Shown: in pieces, positions 44,901-57,113 of the stretch
How positions within the stretch are numbered: the stretch's first letter is position 1
How the letters are laid out: each line of letters begins with the position of its first letter
Origin: Isoetes taiwanensis
Lineage: Eukaryota; Streptophyta; Lycopodiopsida; Isoetales; Isoetaceae
DNA: 64,000 nucleotides
Direction of reading: 5' to 3'
NCBI GenBank assembly: GCA_021234155.1
Contig: JAJEKV010000065.1
Location: 2,498,316-2,562,315, forward strand
The notes under the pieces: model-generated
What the model was told of the DNA's origin: nothing
What the model saw: the letters and a program-made list of their open reading frames with translations, nothing else
Database searches by the model: none
Program-made: the position numbers and the translations under genes

Positions 44901-45188
44901 TTGTAGCTCCACACAAAAATATGCTTGAACTTTTTGAAAAGTTTGACAGCTTTGTCTCGAAACGTGGAGAGAGACTAGCAGCCAGGTGAATGGGTTGATT
45001 TTGGCCTAAATCGAGAATCTCTACCTTCGAAGTTTGGATGTGTGGAATGACCTCAGCATCCAGGACTTGATGGGCTGGAGGATACATCAGAACACGTGGT
45101 GCTGCACTTATAGTAGTGAAGAACAAAAGCATCTGTATCGAATCAACCAGAGATTTGTGCATGAGCATGGTAGTATCCTCAGAAGGAT

Positions 45189-46611
45189 CTACTTGGTTTG
45201 CTCGTCTAGAGAAGGCACTAGGTTAACTTGATGACAAGGCGCCAGGTAAGGATCAAGTAAGGTGGCGATCACATGATCTTGATCCAAAGTCATGTCACCC
45301 CAAGGATCTGCATATTTAGGATATGCCAATAGAGGTAGTTCAGTAGCTGGAGCTTGGACGTGATAAGTATTTTGTACATCATCCGAATCACTGTCAAACA
45401 AGGATGGTTCAGCATGGTCCATAGCAATAAGTTGTGACCCATTTCAAGATCCACAGTAGTAGTTAATCATCCGCGATAACCAATTGATCAGTAGCCCAAT
45501 AATAAATGCTCTTAGCTTGTCAAGGGAAAGATCGGCCAATCAACATTTCATAATCGCCAGGATTTTTACTTGCTCGCCACACACCAAATTCAAGTGGGAA
45601 CTTAAGATCTCCAATGCTAATATTCAGTCGAAGAATGATGCCTTGTGGTCATGTGATGTGGCCATTGGCAACTTTGATGTCAGAAGGTGCACGATATAAT
45701 TGCTTAATGCCCAATTGTTGGCGTTGTTTGTCCGTGATAAGATTGACGGCGGAGTGCCCACCATGGCGTGCACCGTGGATATGGAAGTGGCCACGACTCC
45801 GACAAGAACAGTAGGCAACGGTAATTGTTCCCGAAGAGCAGGGCAGCGTTTGAAATTAATAAATAGACTGAGGGGAATCTTGATTTTTTCCAGTTCCTCT
45901 TGGAGTTCCAAAGGGATACTGGTTGCAGCGCTAGTGGTATCCACCGAAGCCAGCTCCTTGGATAAGGAGGCTGCGACTTCTTCTAGGAGTTCAGCTTTAG
46001 TGGTAATATTGAGGTATGTAAGAGTGCGTGGAGGCGGCATGGAGGAAGAAGGCTCAGTTCCCCGTGTCTGAGCACGGGTAGTAGCGTGAACATTTGCAAG
46101 TGTTCGTCCCTCCATGGCTTGCATAAGGCAAAGGATACTTTGTCGAATCTTGGGCATAACATGTGGCATGAGGTGGTCAAGATCAAGCACAAAATGGACT
46201 GATTTGGAAGCAGATTCCATTGGAATAGTGTCAACAGCATAAGTAGGCCATGTGTCTTGGAGTGTGATCTGATAAGGTCGAGTAATGTGGGTTTGGCGTG
46301 ACACCAGCCCCATCCAATTTGAATGATGAATCAGAGGATTTAAGGCCTGATAAATTCCTTCTTGAGCTTGTTGATCCAAAGTGGCCTATGGAGTGACGTG
46401 TGTAGTTTTGTTGCTGTTGTTGAGGTGCGCATAGTGGTTTCTTGAGCATAGGTTTGGGATTCTGTTTACCATTAGCCACCCATAGTTGATAGGCAATGAG
46501 ACGAACTGAAGCTGTCTGGTTGGTACCTGGTAACTGGACTTGAGGAAGTTGAGGGCACATCACAGAGGGCCCATTCTCTATAGTGATAGCATTGGGCTTT
46601 AGCAGGATCAA
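45189..46611 (-). pseudogene. Gypsy protease/linker region, broken
   Basis: Open pieces at 46231-46611, 45624-46379 (251 codons) and 45189-45422 lie between gag and RT. The longest piece contains LRITTKAELL-like text and the short LPTVLVGVV near its middle. The family position implies aspartic protease, but I do not see an unambiguous DTG/DSG active site. Confidence 0.45.
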
Positions 46612-46719
46612 AAGCTGGTCATGAAGACTTGCTATGTTGTTGCGACATTTGCAGAGGTGTTGTTTGTACCTGAAAGACCATTTTCTAATGGAAGGGCGTG
46701 GGATTAGTTATTCTGTGGT

Positions 46720-47896
46720 GTGATTGCACATATTGCACCTTTTGCAATGAGGGAGGCCATTAGGAGAATTACACTCGTTAGCAAGATGGCCCTGATACTT
46801 ACAAAAATGGCACTAGATTTGACTATGGTGTTGGAGTTTAGGAGTCACAGACTTGTGAGATACGGCCACGGGAGGCATGGAGGGGAGATCCGTTAGAGGA
46901 ACGCCTCGAGAAGATACATTGACATAATGATGCACCAATTCAATACCTAATTTAAGGACTTATATCGCAAATACTCGGTCATGAGTCGAGTGGCAGGAGG
47001 TAGGCCTTGAAGAAACCATACTAAGATTTGACTTTGCATAGGATATTCTTTGAGTTTTCCCACAAGAATCAACAGACGGTTAGCAAAATCGCGAGCAGAT
47101 TTCGTGGCATGTTGTTGAAGTTTGTTGAGAAGCTTCAAAAGTTGTTGATCAACATCCAGAGAACCATAGTGAGCAAGGAAAGCAACTTTCATGTCCATCC
47201 AGCTTTGTTTCCAGTGGCTTTTGTTTGTCACGAACCATTGGTGAGGTACACCACGCAGAAAAAATGTGAAACTTGATTCGCGGTTGAGAATGGCCATTAA
47301 ACAGTAAGTGCCTCAAATTCTTTCATGTGGGCTTGTGCACTTTGGTCTACAATGGGCTTGCCTTTAGTGTTGCCAAAGACTGGGTACTGAAGTTTCGGAT
47401 GTAAGCCTGAAGCAAAAAACGAGAGAGACAGCAGGAGCAGAAACATATGGTGGTGGTATGTGAACTTGAGAGTGCCAAGTTGCTTGAGAAGCATAAGGGC
47501 CTCCCATGACTGCAATAGAAAGCATTGAGAAGCATGGCGGGGCCGTGGTGGTAGTGACCTTGCTGTTAGGGATTGGTGGAGTAGGGAAGCCTTCGAAATT
47601 AAGTGCAAGGTCACTGATATTGTAAACATTAATGGGTGGTTGAAAGAAGGTGATGAGGGAAACTCATTGACATAGGTGGGATTAAAAGAGACCTGGAAGT
47701 GGGTTGGGAGCATACATGCGTTGGCATGGTTGGAATGTGAACATAAGTATTTTTTGAAGTTTGAAAATATGGCAGAGTTTGATGAACAGGAGATTGTCGA
47801 GGCGAATGTGGTTGAGGACAATTGCGACAATGCGTAGGGGATCCTGGACATGAAGAGGTCCGAGGGATTGGTGGGGCCGAATGGGCATGGGAACAT
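46720..47896 (-). pseudogene. Gypsy gag with zinc knuckle, broken
   Basis: 47297-47896 and 46947-47297 are consecutive minus-strand frames. The second contains FTFFLRGVPHQWFVTNKSHW and FLAHYGSLDVDQQLLKLLNK, the conserved core of Ty3/gypsy gag, followed by ARDFANRLLILVGKL. At 46740-46815 broken text with CHFCKYQGHLANEC is a CCHC zinc knuckle. Coat protein of the element; dead copy. Confidence 0.65.
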
Positions 47897-48146
47897 GGGC
47901 GATCACAATATCATAATCTCCATAATAAGAATCATGAGCAGCATCATCGGCCGCTTTGCTGGTCTGTAGCTGGTGGGCTCGTCGGCGGCCCGGGCCGAGG
48001 GAACTCTTCTTGAATGAAAGTCTGGAAAGACATCTGAGAAGAAAAGAACTAGGACCCGGCAATCGACAACAATGTTTGGTCCGAAATCGGGAGAGCTTGA
48101 AGGACGATCCTCTGTGCGAACCTTGAAGTTCAACAAACAACTCCTT

Positions 48147-48186
48147 TACAGCGAAGTGTGCACGAGGGCTTTTGCAATAACAAGAG
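48147..48186 (-). mobile_element. Scrap of gypsy 5' LTR
   Basis: About 40 bases match the end of the 38943-39440 LTR (gggcttttgcaataacaag is identical). The rest of this LTR is missing where the chromovirus LTR begins at 48187, so the chromovirus most likely inserted here and the outer part was later lost. Confidence 0.55.
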
Positions 48187-49730
48187 TGTGACGTCCCTCG
48201 ATCGTATACGATGCTCTCATCGTACACGAAGTAGAGATTCTCCCTCTTTGGCCATGCTACCATCGAGAGGCCGCCCATCTGACATGGGATCCCCGATGGT
48301 GGGTAGGAATCCTACATAGCAGGACTGGACGTATCATTTACGCCGTCTCCCTCGGGATCCAACTAGCAATGCGGAAGCGTGTAACATAAATACATAACAA
48401 CAAATAACATATATAACCACCTTGAAGGGTGGAGTTCACCATAACAACATGAGCTATCATCATAACAACATAGATAACAATGGTGCATCCTACCCATGGC
48501 TCAGACTCAAGGTATGCCTGATGGCTTAGGGTCTCCAGAGGTCAAAGCAGACAGAATTCATGGCAAATGGATTTGGCTGGCATAGAACATGGTCGTTGGG
48601 TAGTCCACTCCATCCGCCCCTCCTGTGCATACTTTGCAGGCAAGCTGATAAGCTTTGGGACCGGACCGTAGACTGCGGGGGCATAGCCAAAGGGGCTACT
48701 CCTGGGTTGCATCTCCCCAGTCCCGATGAGGCATGAGGGGATCACTCTCTCCTCCAGAGGACACACGCCAATGATGGGCAGACTAGAGAGCCACTGCTCG
48801 TCTATGACAACCGCATTGAAGGTGGCCTCAACACCCAGAGTTGTCGAGCCCATACCAGAGCCACACGCAGTGCATAAGGTATTAGGTCTAGTCCGCAATG
48901 TTCCCCTGTAGGCTTTGCACACCAGAGGGATCAACTGCCATCGGACAAGTTCCCCCTTGTCAGTCGGTCTGGCCCCTCCACCCAGAGCGCAGGCGGGCTC
49001 TTATGCACATGCCGCATTAATATGGAGTTAACGAGGCTAATCTAGGATCGTATCTACTAAGGCTTGGGTCTCTACTCCCCTTCCCAATACAAGGAGTGCG
49101 AACAGATCATATGTCATAGAACCATATAAATCGAAATAATATAATATCACATAAACTAACCTAAACATACATAGTTAGGATTCATTAGTCAGTTCTTGGC
49201 ATCTATAATTTAGATAGGGACAAGAATGGCTAATGGCTAGTCTAAGGATCAAACAAGGTAGGTGGCACCTACCGGATCCTTGGTTGCTGGGCATGTCTCC
49301 TCTGAAAGCGTCTATGGTAGTGATCAGGCGGTTCTTTGGGGACTCGAGGTTCTTTGAAGGCGATTGTTGTTGGTGAATCCCAAGGTAGCTGAGACGTCCG
49401 CTATTGGAGGGCGATCTGCTGCTGTTGGGTGCTAATCACGAGGTAACAAAAAAGGGGCGCGCTTTATGGTAGCCTCTTTTATAGAAAGGGTACTTTTAGG
49501 GTACTCTTTTAGGGTTTGGAATGAAAGGTCAGGTCAATGGGGTTGTGCCATGGGGCAGTCAGCTTAATATATTCACATGTTGCAATATATGCAATATATT
49601 GGGATCTAGGGATTGCACCCCGATGGGGAATGTATACCGACTAACGTGTACATGTCGTACCTACGGCATATACTAGTGATGTGGCAAGTATAATATCGTA
49701 TTCGGATCGTATATTATTCCGAGCGCCACA
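48187..49730 (-). mobile_element. Chromovirus 3' LTR
   Basis: On the minus strand it starts TGTGGCGCTCGG after a purine tract (49731-49750, GGGGAGGGGGGGAGAA) and ends GGGACGTCACA at 48187, giving TG...CA ends. About 1.35 kb of it (48330-49690) is closely matched by 54691-56023, establishing an LTR pair. Open frames on either strand inside it have no known domain. Confidence 0.8.
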
Positions 49731-50455
49731 TTCTCCCCCCCTCCCCTTAATTTATGTTGTCCGTAGCATCATAGGTCTCCCCCGTGCCCCGCATTGTTCT
49801 GCCAAGAATATATTCATAGACATGCGTCCTAAGTAATATTTAGAGAGTATTACTTAATCATATCATACTTCAAATCTAATTGTCAAATGATATAGTAATC
49901 AAATCAATAACAATGCAAAATTGCCTTCGACTAGGACACAATAATTATAACAATTGTTTTCACACGAGAGTTTGTCCTAGGCTAACTATTCCCTTGTGGC
50001 TTATAAACACATCATTGCTTGGCACAAGTCTTGTCATGCGCTCCTTGCCTATTCCTCGAGTTCATTGGCCTGCAAGTCACACTTGTTGGCTTATTTTTAA
50101 TTTAATAAGGTTGGTCTATAGGGAACTACCCATTTAATTACATTAACTAAATGTATGTGTGATTAGTCTCTCGACCTAGGAAGAGGATGCTTCTTCCATC
50201 GTGGCCATAGAGACGACGCCCTATCATGCCTAAGATGATGTCTAATGCCTACACCTTTCGTCACCCTTGGCATAGGGATGGCTTATTCCCATAATGGCCG
50301 TAGACTAGCATGCTTTCCCATCATGCATGGTCCTATATGCCCTCTTATCTCTCAAAGTTGTCTACTTTCGTAGCGTCGGAAATAGACTGTTAATCTGCCC
50401 TCCATCCACCTATGGTGTCAGTGTCGTCTAATTCAGTGACAAGCCGTCCCTTGCA

Positions 50456-50872
50456 TCATTCGCAGAATTGTGAGTACTTCTTCTCCAGATTTGTTTGTAG
50501 TACCCACATAGCGTCTTCCATAGATAAGTGCGTCCACTTGACTAAGTATTGGATAAATTGAGACCTTATTGTCTTCTTAAATGCTCTTTGAAGAAGGACT
50601 TTCGGAACAATCTCAAGTTGTTCATCGGTTAATTCCAACAATGTCGGAGTGTCCAATACTTCCTCTGGATTCGGAGTGTGCTTCTTCAGAAGACTTATGT
50701 GGAAAACATTATGGATTTTGAGACGGGCCGGTAATTCCAATTTGTAGGCTTGGTCTCCTACTCTTTTGATTATTTTAAATGGCCCTGCCCATCTTGGAGC
50801 AAGCTTTTTGCATGAGCCAATGCGAAGCTTGCCTTGTTTGACTTTAATTGTTAACCAAACATTGTCGTTCAC
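50456..50872 (-). pseudogene. Integrase C-terminus and chromodomain
   Basis: Reads KLAPRWAGPFKIIKRVGDQA, then LPARLKIHNVFHISLLKK, and ends with QYLVKWTHLSMEDAMW, a recognisable (weakened) chromodomain. This places the element in the plant chromoviruses, whose chromodomain helps direct integration into chromatin. 138 codons are open. Confidence 0.75.
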
Positions 50873-50965
50873 TTGGAACTCTCTGATGGATCTGTGCTTA
50901 TCAACTAGCGCCTTCTGACAGCTTCTTGCAGCCAGAAGATATCCTCACACTTCATCAACCAACTC

Positions 50966-51537
50966 TTACATATCTGCCAACATCCGTTGAGACACTTCTA
51001 ATTTTGATACTGGGTTGTGCCAAGTGTCCGGTGCGAGGCACTGATAGCCATAATTGATCATGACGGGGGACATCTGTGACGATTCTTGATTGGTACTATT
51101 ATAAGCAAATTCAACCAAGTGGAGATAGTCACCCCATTTTGACTGCTTATTCCACATATATGTCTTCAACATATCTTCCAAGATGCCATTAGTGCACTCC
51201 ATCTGCCCATCCATTTGGGGATAATATGTCAAACTCATGGGAAACTTGGTGCCGATCTTGGTGACAAGACTTGTCAAAAGGCACTCATGAACTTCAAGTC
51301 TCTATCGGAGATGATCTCTCTTAGCATTCCGTGGAGTCTGAAAATCTCCTTCGCGAAATGCGCTGCCGTATCCAAAGCTGTACCGGTAGTTTTACATGAC
51401 ACAAAGTGAGCCATTTTTGACAACTTGTCCACTACTACCATTAAGGTATCATGCCCTCGTTGTGTTCTTGGCAGCCCTGTTATGAAGTCCATGCTCACCA
51501 CTTCCCATTTGGCGTTTAGAACTGGCAATGGTCGCAA
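50966..51537 (-). pseudogene. Integrase catalytic core
   Basis: Two abutting frames (51274-51537 and 50966-51277). The catalytic D, D and E are present: WEVVSMDFITGLP, REIISDRDLKF and QMDGQMECTNGIL. They are followed by WGDYLHLVEFAYNST. A frame break separates the two halves near 51275. Confidence 0.75.
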
Positions 51538-51573
51538 GGCTCCGAGAATTCAAAGTTGCTTTGCTTTCGTCTG

Positions 51574-52344
51574 CTAACATATCTGACACTCTCGAATGTA
51601 CCTTGCAATTTGCTTCTTCATGCCTAGCCCATAATAGCTACTTCTGATTTTGAAGTATGTCTTCGTAAATCCTGCGTGGACAGCAATTAGAATGTTATGC
51701 GTGTCATGGAGCATCAATTTCTTGACTCCCGATGACTCAGGTATGCATAACTTGTTCTTATGACATAGGAGTTTACCCTCTTTCTTATAGTTCTTGAAAG
51801 TCTCTCTCTCCTTATCTGTTCTTGCCTCCTTAGAGAGGCTTACCCATACTTCTTGGAATTCTTTATCTGTCGGCAAGGTCTCATCGATCTTTGTGTCAAA
51901 CTCACTGGTGAGTATTGATATGGCATTACAATGGACTCTTGTGGTCAGGGAATGCCTTGAAAGAGCATCAAAAACCACGTTAAGCTTACCTGGTTTGTAC
52001 ATGATTTCAAAAACATACTCTTCCAGGAACTCCATCCATCTTTTCTGCCTCAAATTGAGGTGTGGTTGGGTGAAAATGTACTTGAGACTTTAATGGTCTG
52101 TATCTAATTGGAATCTTCTTCCCAACAGATAGTGTCTCCTGACCCTCAGAGATTTGACAACAGATAGAAGCTCTTGGTCCTGAGTTGGATAGCGCGTCTC
52201 GACATTGTTCATTTTCTTAGAGTCATATGCGACTACTCTGTCTTCTTGCATTAAAACAGCTCTAGTTGCACTCTTGTTTGCATCCATTGCTACCAACTTA
52301 TCTTTTTGTGGATCCGGTAATGTTAAGATTGGGGATGTTGTCAA
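51574..52344 (-). pseudogene. RNase H and integrase zinc domain
   Basis: 52090-52344 is RNase H (DPQKDKLVAMDANKSATRAV, TQDQELLSVVKSL). 51574-52053 contains YKPGKLNVVFDALSRHS followed by the HHCC zinc region (HDTHN...HAGFTKT...CQIC). Confidence 0.75.
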
Positions 52345-52352
52345 GGCCTCCT

Positions 52353-52960
52353 TTAGTTTGTCAAAATTGTGTTGTTCCTTATTTTGCGAATGTTTTGCCC
52401 AAGGTCCGTCAACGGTGCAACTACTTTGGCAAAATTCTTGACAAATTTTCTGTAATAGCCTGCCAAGCCAAGGAAGCTTCTTACCTCATGCACATTTTTC
52501 GGGGCTGGCCATTCTATTACTGCTTGAACCTTTGTTGGATCTATTGAGATTCCTTCTGTTGAGATGACATGCCCCAAATACTCAACTCTAGTTGCCGCAA
52601 AGTGACACTTACTCAACTTCGCTTATAGCTGATGTCTTCTTAACTTCTCTAAGGCTCTCCTCAAGTGTTTGACGTGCTCTTCCAAAGTTTTATTGTATGT
52701 TAGAATGTCATCGAAAAATATAATGATGAATTCATCTAGAAACTCTCGGAATATATCATTCATGAGTCTCATGAATGTTGGGGGGTATTAGACAGTCCGA
52801 AGGGCATGACTTTAAATTCATAGTGGCCATACCTTGCCCTGAAGGCAGTCTTGTGGACATCTTCTTCCTTCATCCTGATCTGGTGATAACCTGACTTGAG
52901 GTCTATCTTGAAGAAGACTTTCGCTCCTTGGAGAGTATCCTATGCATTGAGGGACTTCTT
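52353..52960 (-). pseudogene. Chromovirus reverse transcriptase, broken
   Basis: 52353-52616 is open: CHFAATRVEYLGHVISTEG and EVRSFLGLAGYYRKFVKNF. Further right, shifted frames give [35 protein letters not shown], and an active-site variant FFDDIL where F(V/I)DD is usual. The SGYHQ form is the seed-plant chromovirus type. Confidence 0.7.
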
Positions 52961-53780
52961 GCAAGTGGGGTCCTAATTTGGTCTGGAATTCTTGCAAGAG
53001 TTGCTGACAGAAGGGGTTTGCTGCTAGAGTGGCCGCTAAATCAAACTCTTTCTGGAATACATTGGAAACTAGGTTAAAATCTACTTCAGCAACATGAGGT
53101 GAGGCGCTATATCAAGTGATGAAGGATCTAGCGGCTACGCTGGAGCTGAAGCTGTGATGTGGAACAGATCTAACGCGCCTCTGGGAGCTAAAAAATTGCC
53201 TCCAAGTAGGAGCAAAATGATGAAGTGCAAAAGGGGAGGGGGTAGAGAAACTCTAATTTTTTTTCTTTCAAATTTTAGAGTTAGGGAATTTTAGTACGTT
53301 TGGGTTGCTGTTGGTTGTTCCTATGTCTATTTGATATTTTAGATATGTGTGGATGACTATCTAAAGGTCCTAATGCAACAAATTTCATGCGATTTGGGGC
53401 TCGTATGATCAAGTTATTGGCCTTTGAAATTCGAGTAATCTGAGAATGCACCAGGAGGGCATTTGAGTCCTTATAATGGTGCTCTCGCGCATTTTCAGAT
53501 TACTGGGCCTTGTTTTGGGTTTGATACTTCAACAATTGGTGATATGATAACATAATTCTGCCATACTCAAGTAGTAGTACATAAATATGGTCTTAGTTTA
53601 TAGTTTAGGTACTTAAAACTAGGTAAATTATGGCCAAGGACTCTGAGAATGCGCCAGAGGCCAATTTGGACTGTCCAAATGTAGCTGTCGCACATTTTCA
53701 GAATACTGGGTATCTTTTTGGTCTAATTTTATTTGTTTTTCATGAAACAAATTACACCTAAATACAGAGTACAAGTGTAG
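52961..53780. other. Unexplained stretch between chromovirus RT and gag
   Basis: It should encode protease and the RT N-terminus, but no such motifs are seen. It contains two similar imperfect hairpins: aatctgagaatgc with gcattttcagatt (about 53438-53505), and a related pair at about 53640-53705. It may be an insertion or a rapidly evolving spacer. Confidence 0.4.
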
Positions 53781-53785
53781 AGATA

Positions 53786-54643
53786 TTATAACACATCATA
53801 ACTTTTATTTATCAAAAATTTTTGCTCACATGAATGGTTAATTCTATTATCTATTTTGTTCTCTTGATGAACCTCGACAGTGCTAAGTCTTTGTTCATTA
53901 GAGTTACTCTCTTTGCATGTAGAGCGCAGGCCAAAAAGTCTTTGAAGTTTTGTACCAACTCCGTCTCTGCTGCTTCTTGGATTGCCAGCAACATATCGTT
54001 GATCACTCTGAATCCTGTGGCGAACTCGTCCATGATCTCCGGTATTAAGAAGCCATAGCTTCGCTGAAAATGCCAAATTTCTTTAACAGCTCTTAAGAAG
54101 ACCGAGTTTCTTCTTCGCGTTATTGGCTTCTTCGGTGGCTCGAGTAGCGTCTTTGGTGGGGGCTTCAAGGCCTACTCCTTCGTGGGTTTGCCTCCCTCAA
54201 TGTATCGTACTCTATGAGCATTGTAACCTGGTGCATCTTCATGTAGGCATGATAAGCAGCCAGCTCCTTCTTGTATTCCCTATGTTGGGACAGAACATAG
54301 GACTCCCGTGCTGTTTTTAGCAATTTCTTTTGTTTGTCGGGGATGGGCTTTCACACGGGGGAACAGTGGGACTTGTGACTCCTGTATAGGTGCCTGTGCC
54401 TTCCCTAGTTTCTCGGGCTCTTCATCCGACATGTCAGTTTCCTCAGGATCCCTAGACGACTTGTTCACTCCCGAAGATCCCTCTTCTCTGTAATTCCGAT
54501 GGGATAGGCGACAAGCCATTTTCAACTTTGAATGCATTGCGGGACGCAGATTCTGGAGGGGTCATTTCATTGTCCCGTTCCCGCTGTGTGATAGTGATCC
54601 CCCCCCGGTCTTTTGTTTCTTCAGTGTAGTCTTGAATTTTCAA
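53786..54643 (-). pseudogene. Chromovirus gag remnant (tentative)
   Basis: The open piece 53851-54168 (105 codons) is basic at its start (KTLLEPPKKPITRRRNS) and helical after; 54280-54537 and 54452-54643 are further broken pieces. No zinc knuckle is seen. Called gag by position between the 5' LTR and pol. Confidence 0.4.
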
Positions 54644-54680
54644 TTTTGGACTTGTCCATCCCTGTTTTGTGCCCTAAATT

Positions 54681-54692
54681 TGGACGGCGCCA
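54681..54692 (-). other. Candidate primer-binding site
   Basis: Minus-strand TGGCGCCGTCCA lies at the inner edge of the 5' LTR. Its first nine bases match the complement of a plant tRNA-Asp 3' end (TGGCGCCGT), which is a known plant retroelement primer. Later bases do not match. Confidence 0.4.
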
Positions 54693-56023
54693 TTTACCCC
54701 GTCTCCCTTGAGATCCACCTAGCAATGCAAAACGTGTAACATAAATACATAACAACAAATAACACATATAACCACCCTGAAGAGTGGAGTTCACCATAAC
54801 AACATGAGCAATCGTCATAACAACATAGACAACAATGGCACATCCTACCCATGACTCAGACTCAAGGTATGACTGATGGCTTAGAGTCTCCAGAGGTCAA
54901 AGCAGACATGATTCATGGCAAATGGATTTGGCTAGCATAGAACATGGTCGTTGGGTAGTCCACTCCATCCGCCCCTCCTGTGCATACTTTGCAGGCAGGC
55001 TGATAAACTTTGGGACCGAACCGTAGCCTGCCGGGGGCATAGCCAAAGGGGCTACTCCTGGGTTGCATCTCCCCAGTTCCAATGAGGCAGGAGGGGACCA
55101 CTCTCTCCTCCAGAGAACACATGCCAATGACAGGCAGACTAGAGAGCCACTGCTCGTTTAGGATTTCAACCCCATTGAAGGTGGCCTCACCACCCAAGAG
55201 GTGTGGAGCTCATACTAGAGCCACATGCAGTGCATAAGGTATTAGGCCTAGTCCGCAATGTTCCCCGATAGGCTTTACACACCAGAGGGATCAACTGCCA
55301 TCGGACAAGTTCCCCCTTGTCAGTCGGTCTAGCCCCTCCACCCACAACGCAGGCGGCCTCTTATGCACATGCCGCATTAATTGGGAGTTAATGAGGCTAA
55401 TCTAGGATCATATCTACTAAGGCTTAGGTCTCTACCCCCCACAGGAGTGCAAACATATCATACATCATAGAACCATATGAATCGAAATAACATGATATCA
55501 CATAAATCTAACCTAAACATACATAGTTAGAGTTCATTAGTCAGTTATTGGCATCTATGGTTTAGATAGGGACAAGAATGGCTAATGGCTGGTCTAAGAA
55601 TCAAACAAGGTAGGTGGCACCTACTGGATCCTTGGCTGCCGAGCATTCCTCCTCTGAAAGCGTCCATGGTAGCGATCGAAGCAGTTGCTGGCGGACTCGA
55701 GGTTGCTGAAGGCGACCTGTTGGGCGCAAATTCCAAGGTAGCTGAGACGTCTGCTACTGGAGGGCGATCTGCTGCTGCTGGGTGCTGGGGCGCGCTTTAT
55801 GGTAGCCCCTTTTGTAGAAAGGGTTCTTTTTAGGGTACTCTTTTAAGGTTGGGAAATGAAAGCTCAGGTCAATGGGGTTGTGTCATGTGGCAGTCAGCTT
55901 AATCATGTCACAATATGTACAATATATTGGGGTCTAGGGGTTGCGGCCCCATGGGGAATCTATACCGGCTAACATGTACATGTTGTATCTACTATATGTA
56001 CTAGTGACGTGGCAAGTATAATA
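54691..56023 (-). mobile_element. Chromovirus 5' LTR (truncated at both ends)
   Basis: Closely matches 48330-49690, including the phrase cataaatacataacaacaaat and the catggtcgttgggtagtcca block. Relative to the 3' LTR it lacks about 35 bases at the outer end (after gtggcaagtataat) and about 140 at the inner end. Many point differences and small indels suggest an old insertion. Confidence 0.75.
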
Positions 56024-57113
56024 ATGCAAACCACTTCTTAGTGGCTATTGCAATGCAAACCAGTACAGTGATTTGCGTTAAACCTTGCATATTCTTTATG
56101 CTTTAAGTTGGTGATTAGCCTATAACAACTAACAGGTATTATCCGGAGGAGGCACAATATGGCTGCTATTAGGCCTGACTATCAAGGTTTATAACGATGG
56201 TTGGACATCCATATATTTGGTTGCACAAACGCACAACTTATTCGTAGATGCATGTGAGATGCAACATGCAAGTTAGAATGAAGGACGCATTGCTGCAATT
56301 TGTCTCCCAAGGTTTCTACAATGATTGGACATCCATTTAGTTGTTGGTTTAGTTTTGAGTTTGATGTTCGATTTGATGGTATATGGGTGCGTTATATTAA
56401 TGTGCCATTAAAAAGAACAAACCTTATAATCCACGCCATTGGATTTGACCCACTGAGAAACTGCCACGTACACAGACTTAAAACCTACTGAGCACGTTCT
56501 CACGTATAGAACGAGCCGGGCGGGACCCCAATTCAAAATCTAGTGCTACCTGCTATAAGAGGTAGACGAATCCAATCTATCCGTTATTGCTGTGGTACAC
56601 CGGCAGAGCCCCCAAAGAAAACAAGAGTAACCGCCTAGGCCGGTATGCTAAACCTGGGGCCATCCGGCAGTTTAGAACATGCATGTTCTTGTGAAGGGCA
56701 AGATAAGCTTTAAGCTTTTTGTGCTCGATTCAGGTTTTTCACTGGAATAGGCGATCGATCTATTTCTTTTTTGCCTCAGTCTCAGCTCTAAATTGGTATG
56801 CAGCTTCTCCATATTTGCGAGTGATCTACATTCTTGCGCAGGGAAGTTTATTTTGCAACGGAACTGCGGCTTTCACTGTCCATTTGGTTCTTTTCTGCTT
56901 GAAACCTTTTCCGCCTCCAAATCTTGATATATTTTGGAGGAAACACAGCAAAATGCTCGAAAAGTTCTGTATAGCACATTCATTTTTATCTGCAAGGCTT
57001 ATCAGAACCCTCACTTAGATAGTGGAAATACCAAGAGACGTCAAATGCTTGGATTTAGGGCCTGCATTCATTACCCCGCTGCATACGAGGAATAGAAGGT
57101 CTTAAGATTAGAG
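56024..57113. other. Upstream region of KIN-4C
   Basis: No separate gene is recognised. The open frame 56719-57018 is hydrophobic, lacks homology and is probably chance sequence in the promoter or leader. AACGG cores, the centre of mitotic Myb sites, occur at 56855-56859 (tgcaacggaac) and, inverted, near 56580 (tccgttattgc). Confidence 0.45.

Larger units (their letters stand above)
39441..48146 (-). mobile_element. Ty3/gypsy element with extra coiled-coil ORF, internal region
   Basis: Minus-strand order from right to left: gag (47.9-46.9 kb), protease and linker (46.4-44.9), RT/RNase H (44.9-43.4), integrase (43.3-41.9), extra ORF (41.9-39.5), purine tract, 3' LTR. Frames are broken throughout. 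It is the same family as the pieces at 1-4080. A 246-bp LINE scrap interrupts the integrase region at 42521-42766. Confidence 0.75.
50456..54643 (-). mobile_element. Chromovirus (Ty3/gypsy) internal region, minus strand
   Basis: From right to left on the minus strand: gag remnant (54643-53786), an unexplained 0.8 kb, RT, RNase H, integrase, chromodomain. Pol text is relatively well kept compared with the other elements, but there are frame breaks and a deletion of protease and the N-terminal part of RT. It is flanked by LTRs at 48187-49730 and 54691-56023. Confidence 0.8.

Noticed and set aside
45700-46071. 123-codon + strand open frame
   Set aside because: Antisense to the gypsy protease/linker region and without homology.
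48330-56023. Segmental duplication of a host gene (1.35-kb repeats)
   Set aside because: The repeats flank gag-pol in the right order with a purine tract, so they are LTRs.
56719-57018. Upstream coding exon of KIN-4C
   Set aside because: Kinesin-4 proteins start close to the motor; the frame at 57114 gives the expected N-terminus, and this piece is hydrophobic with no match.
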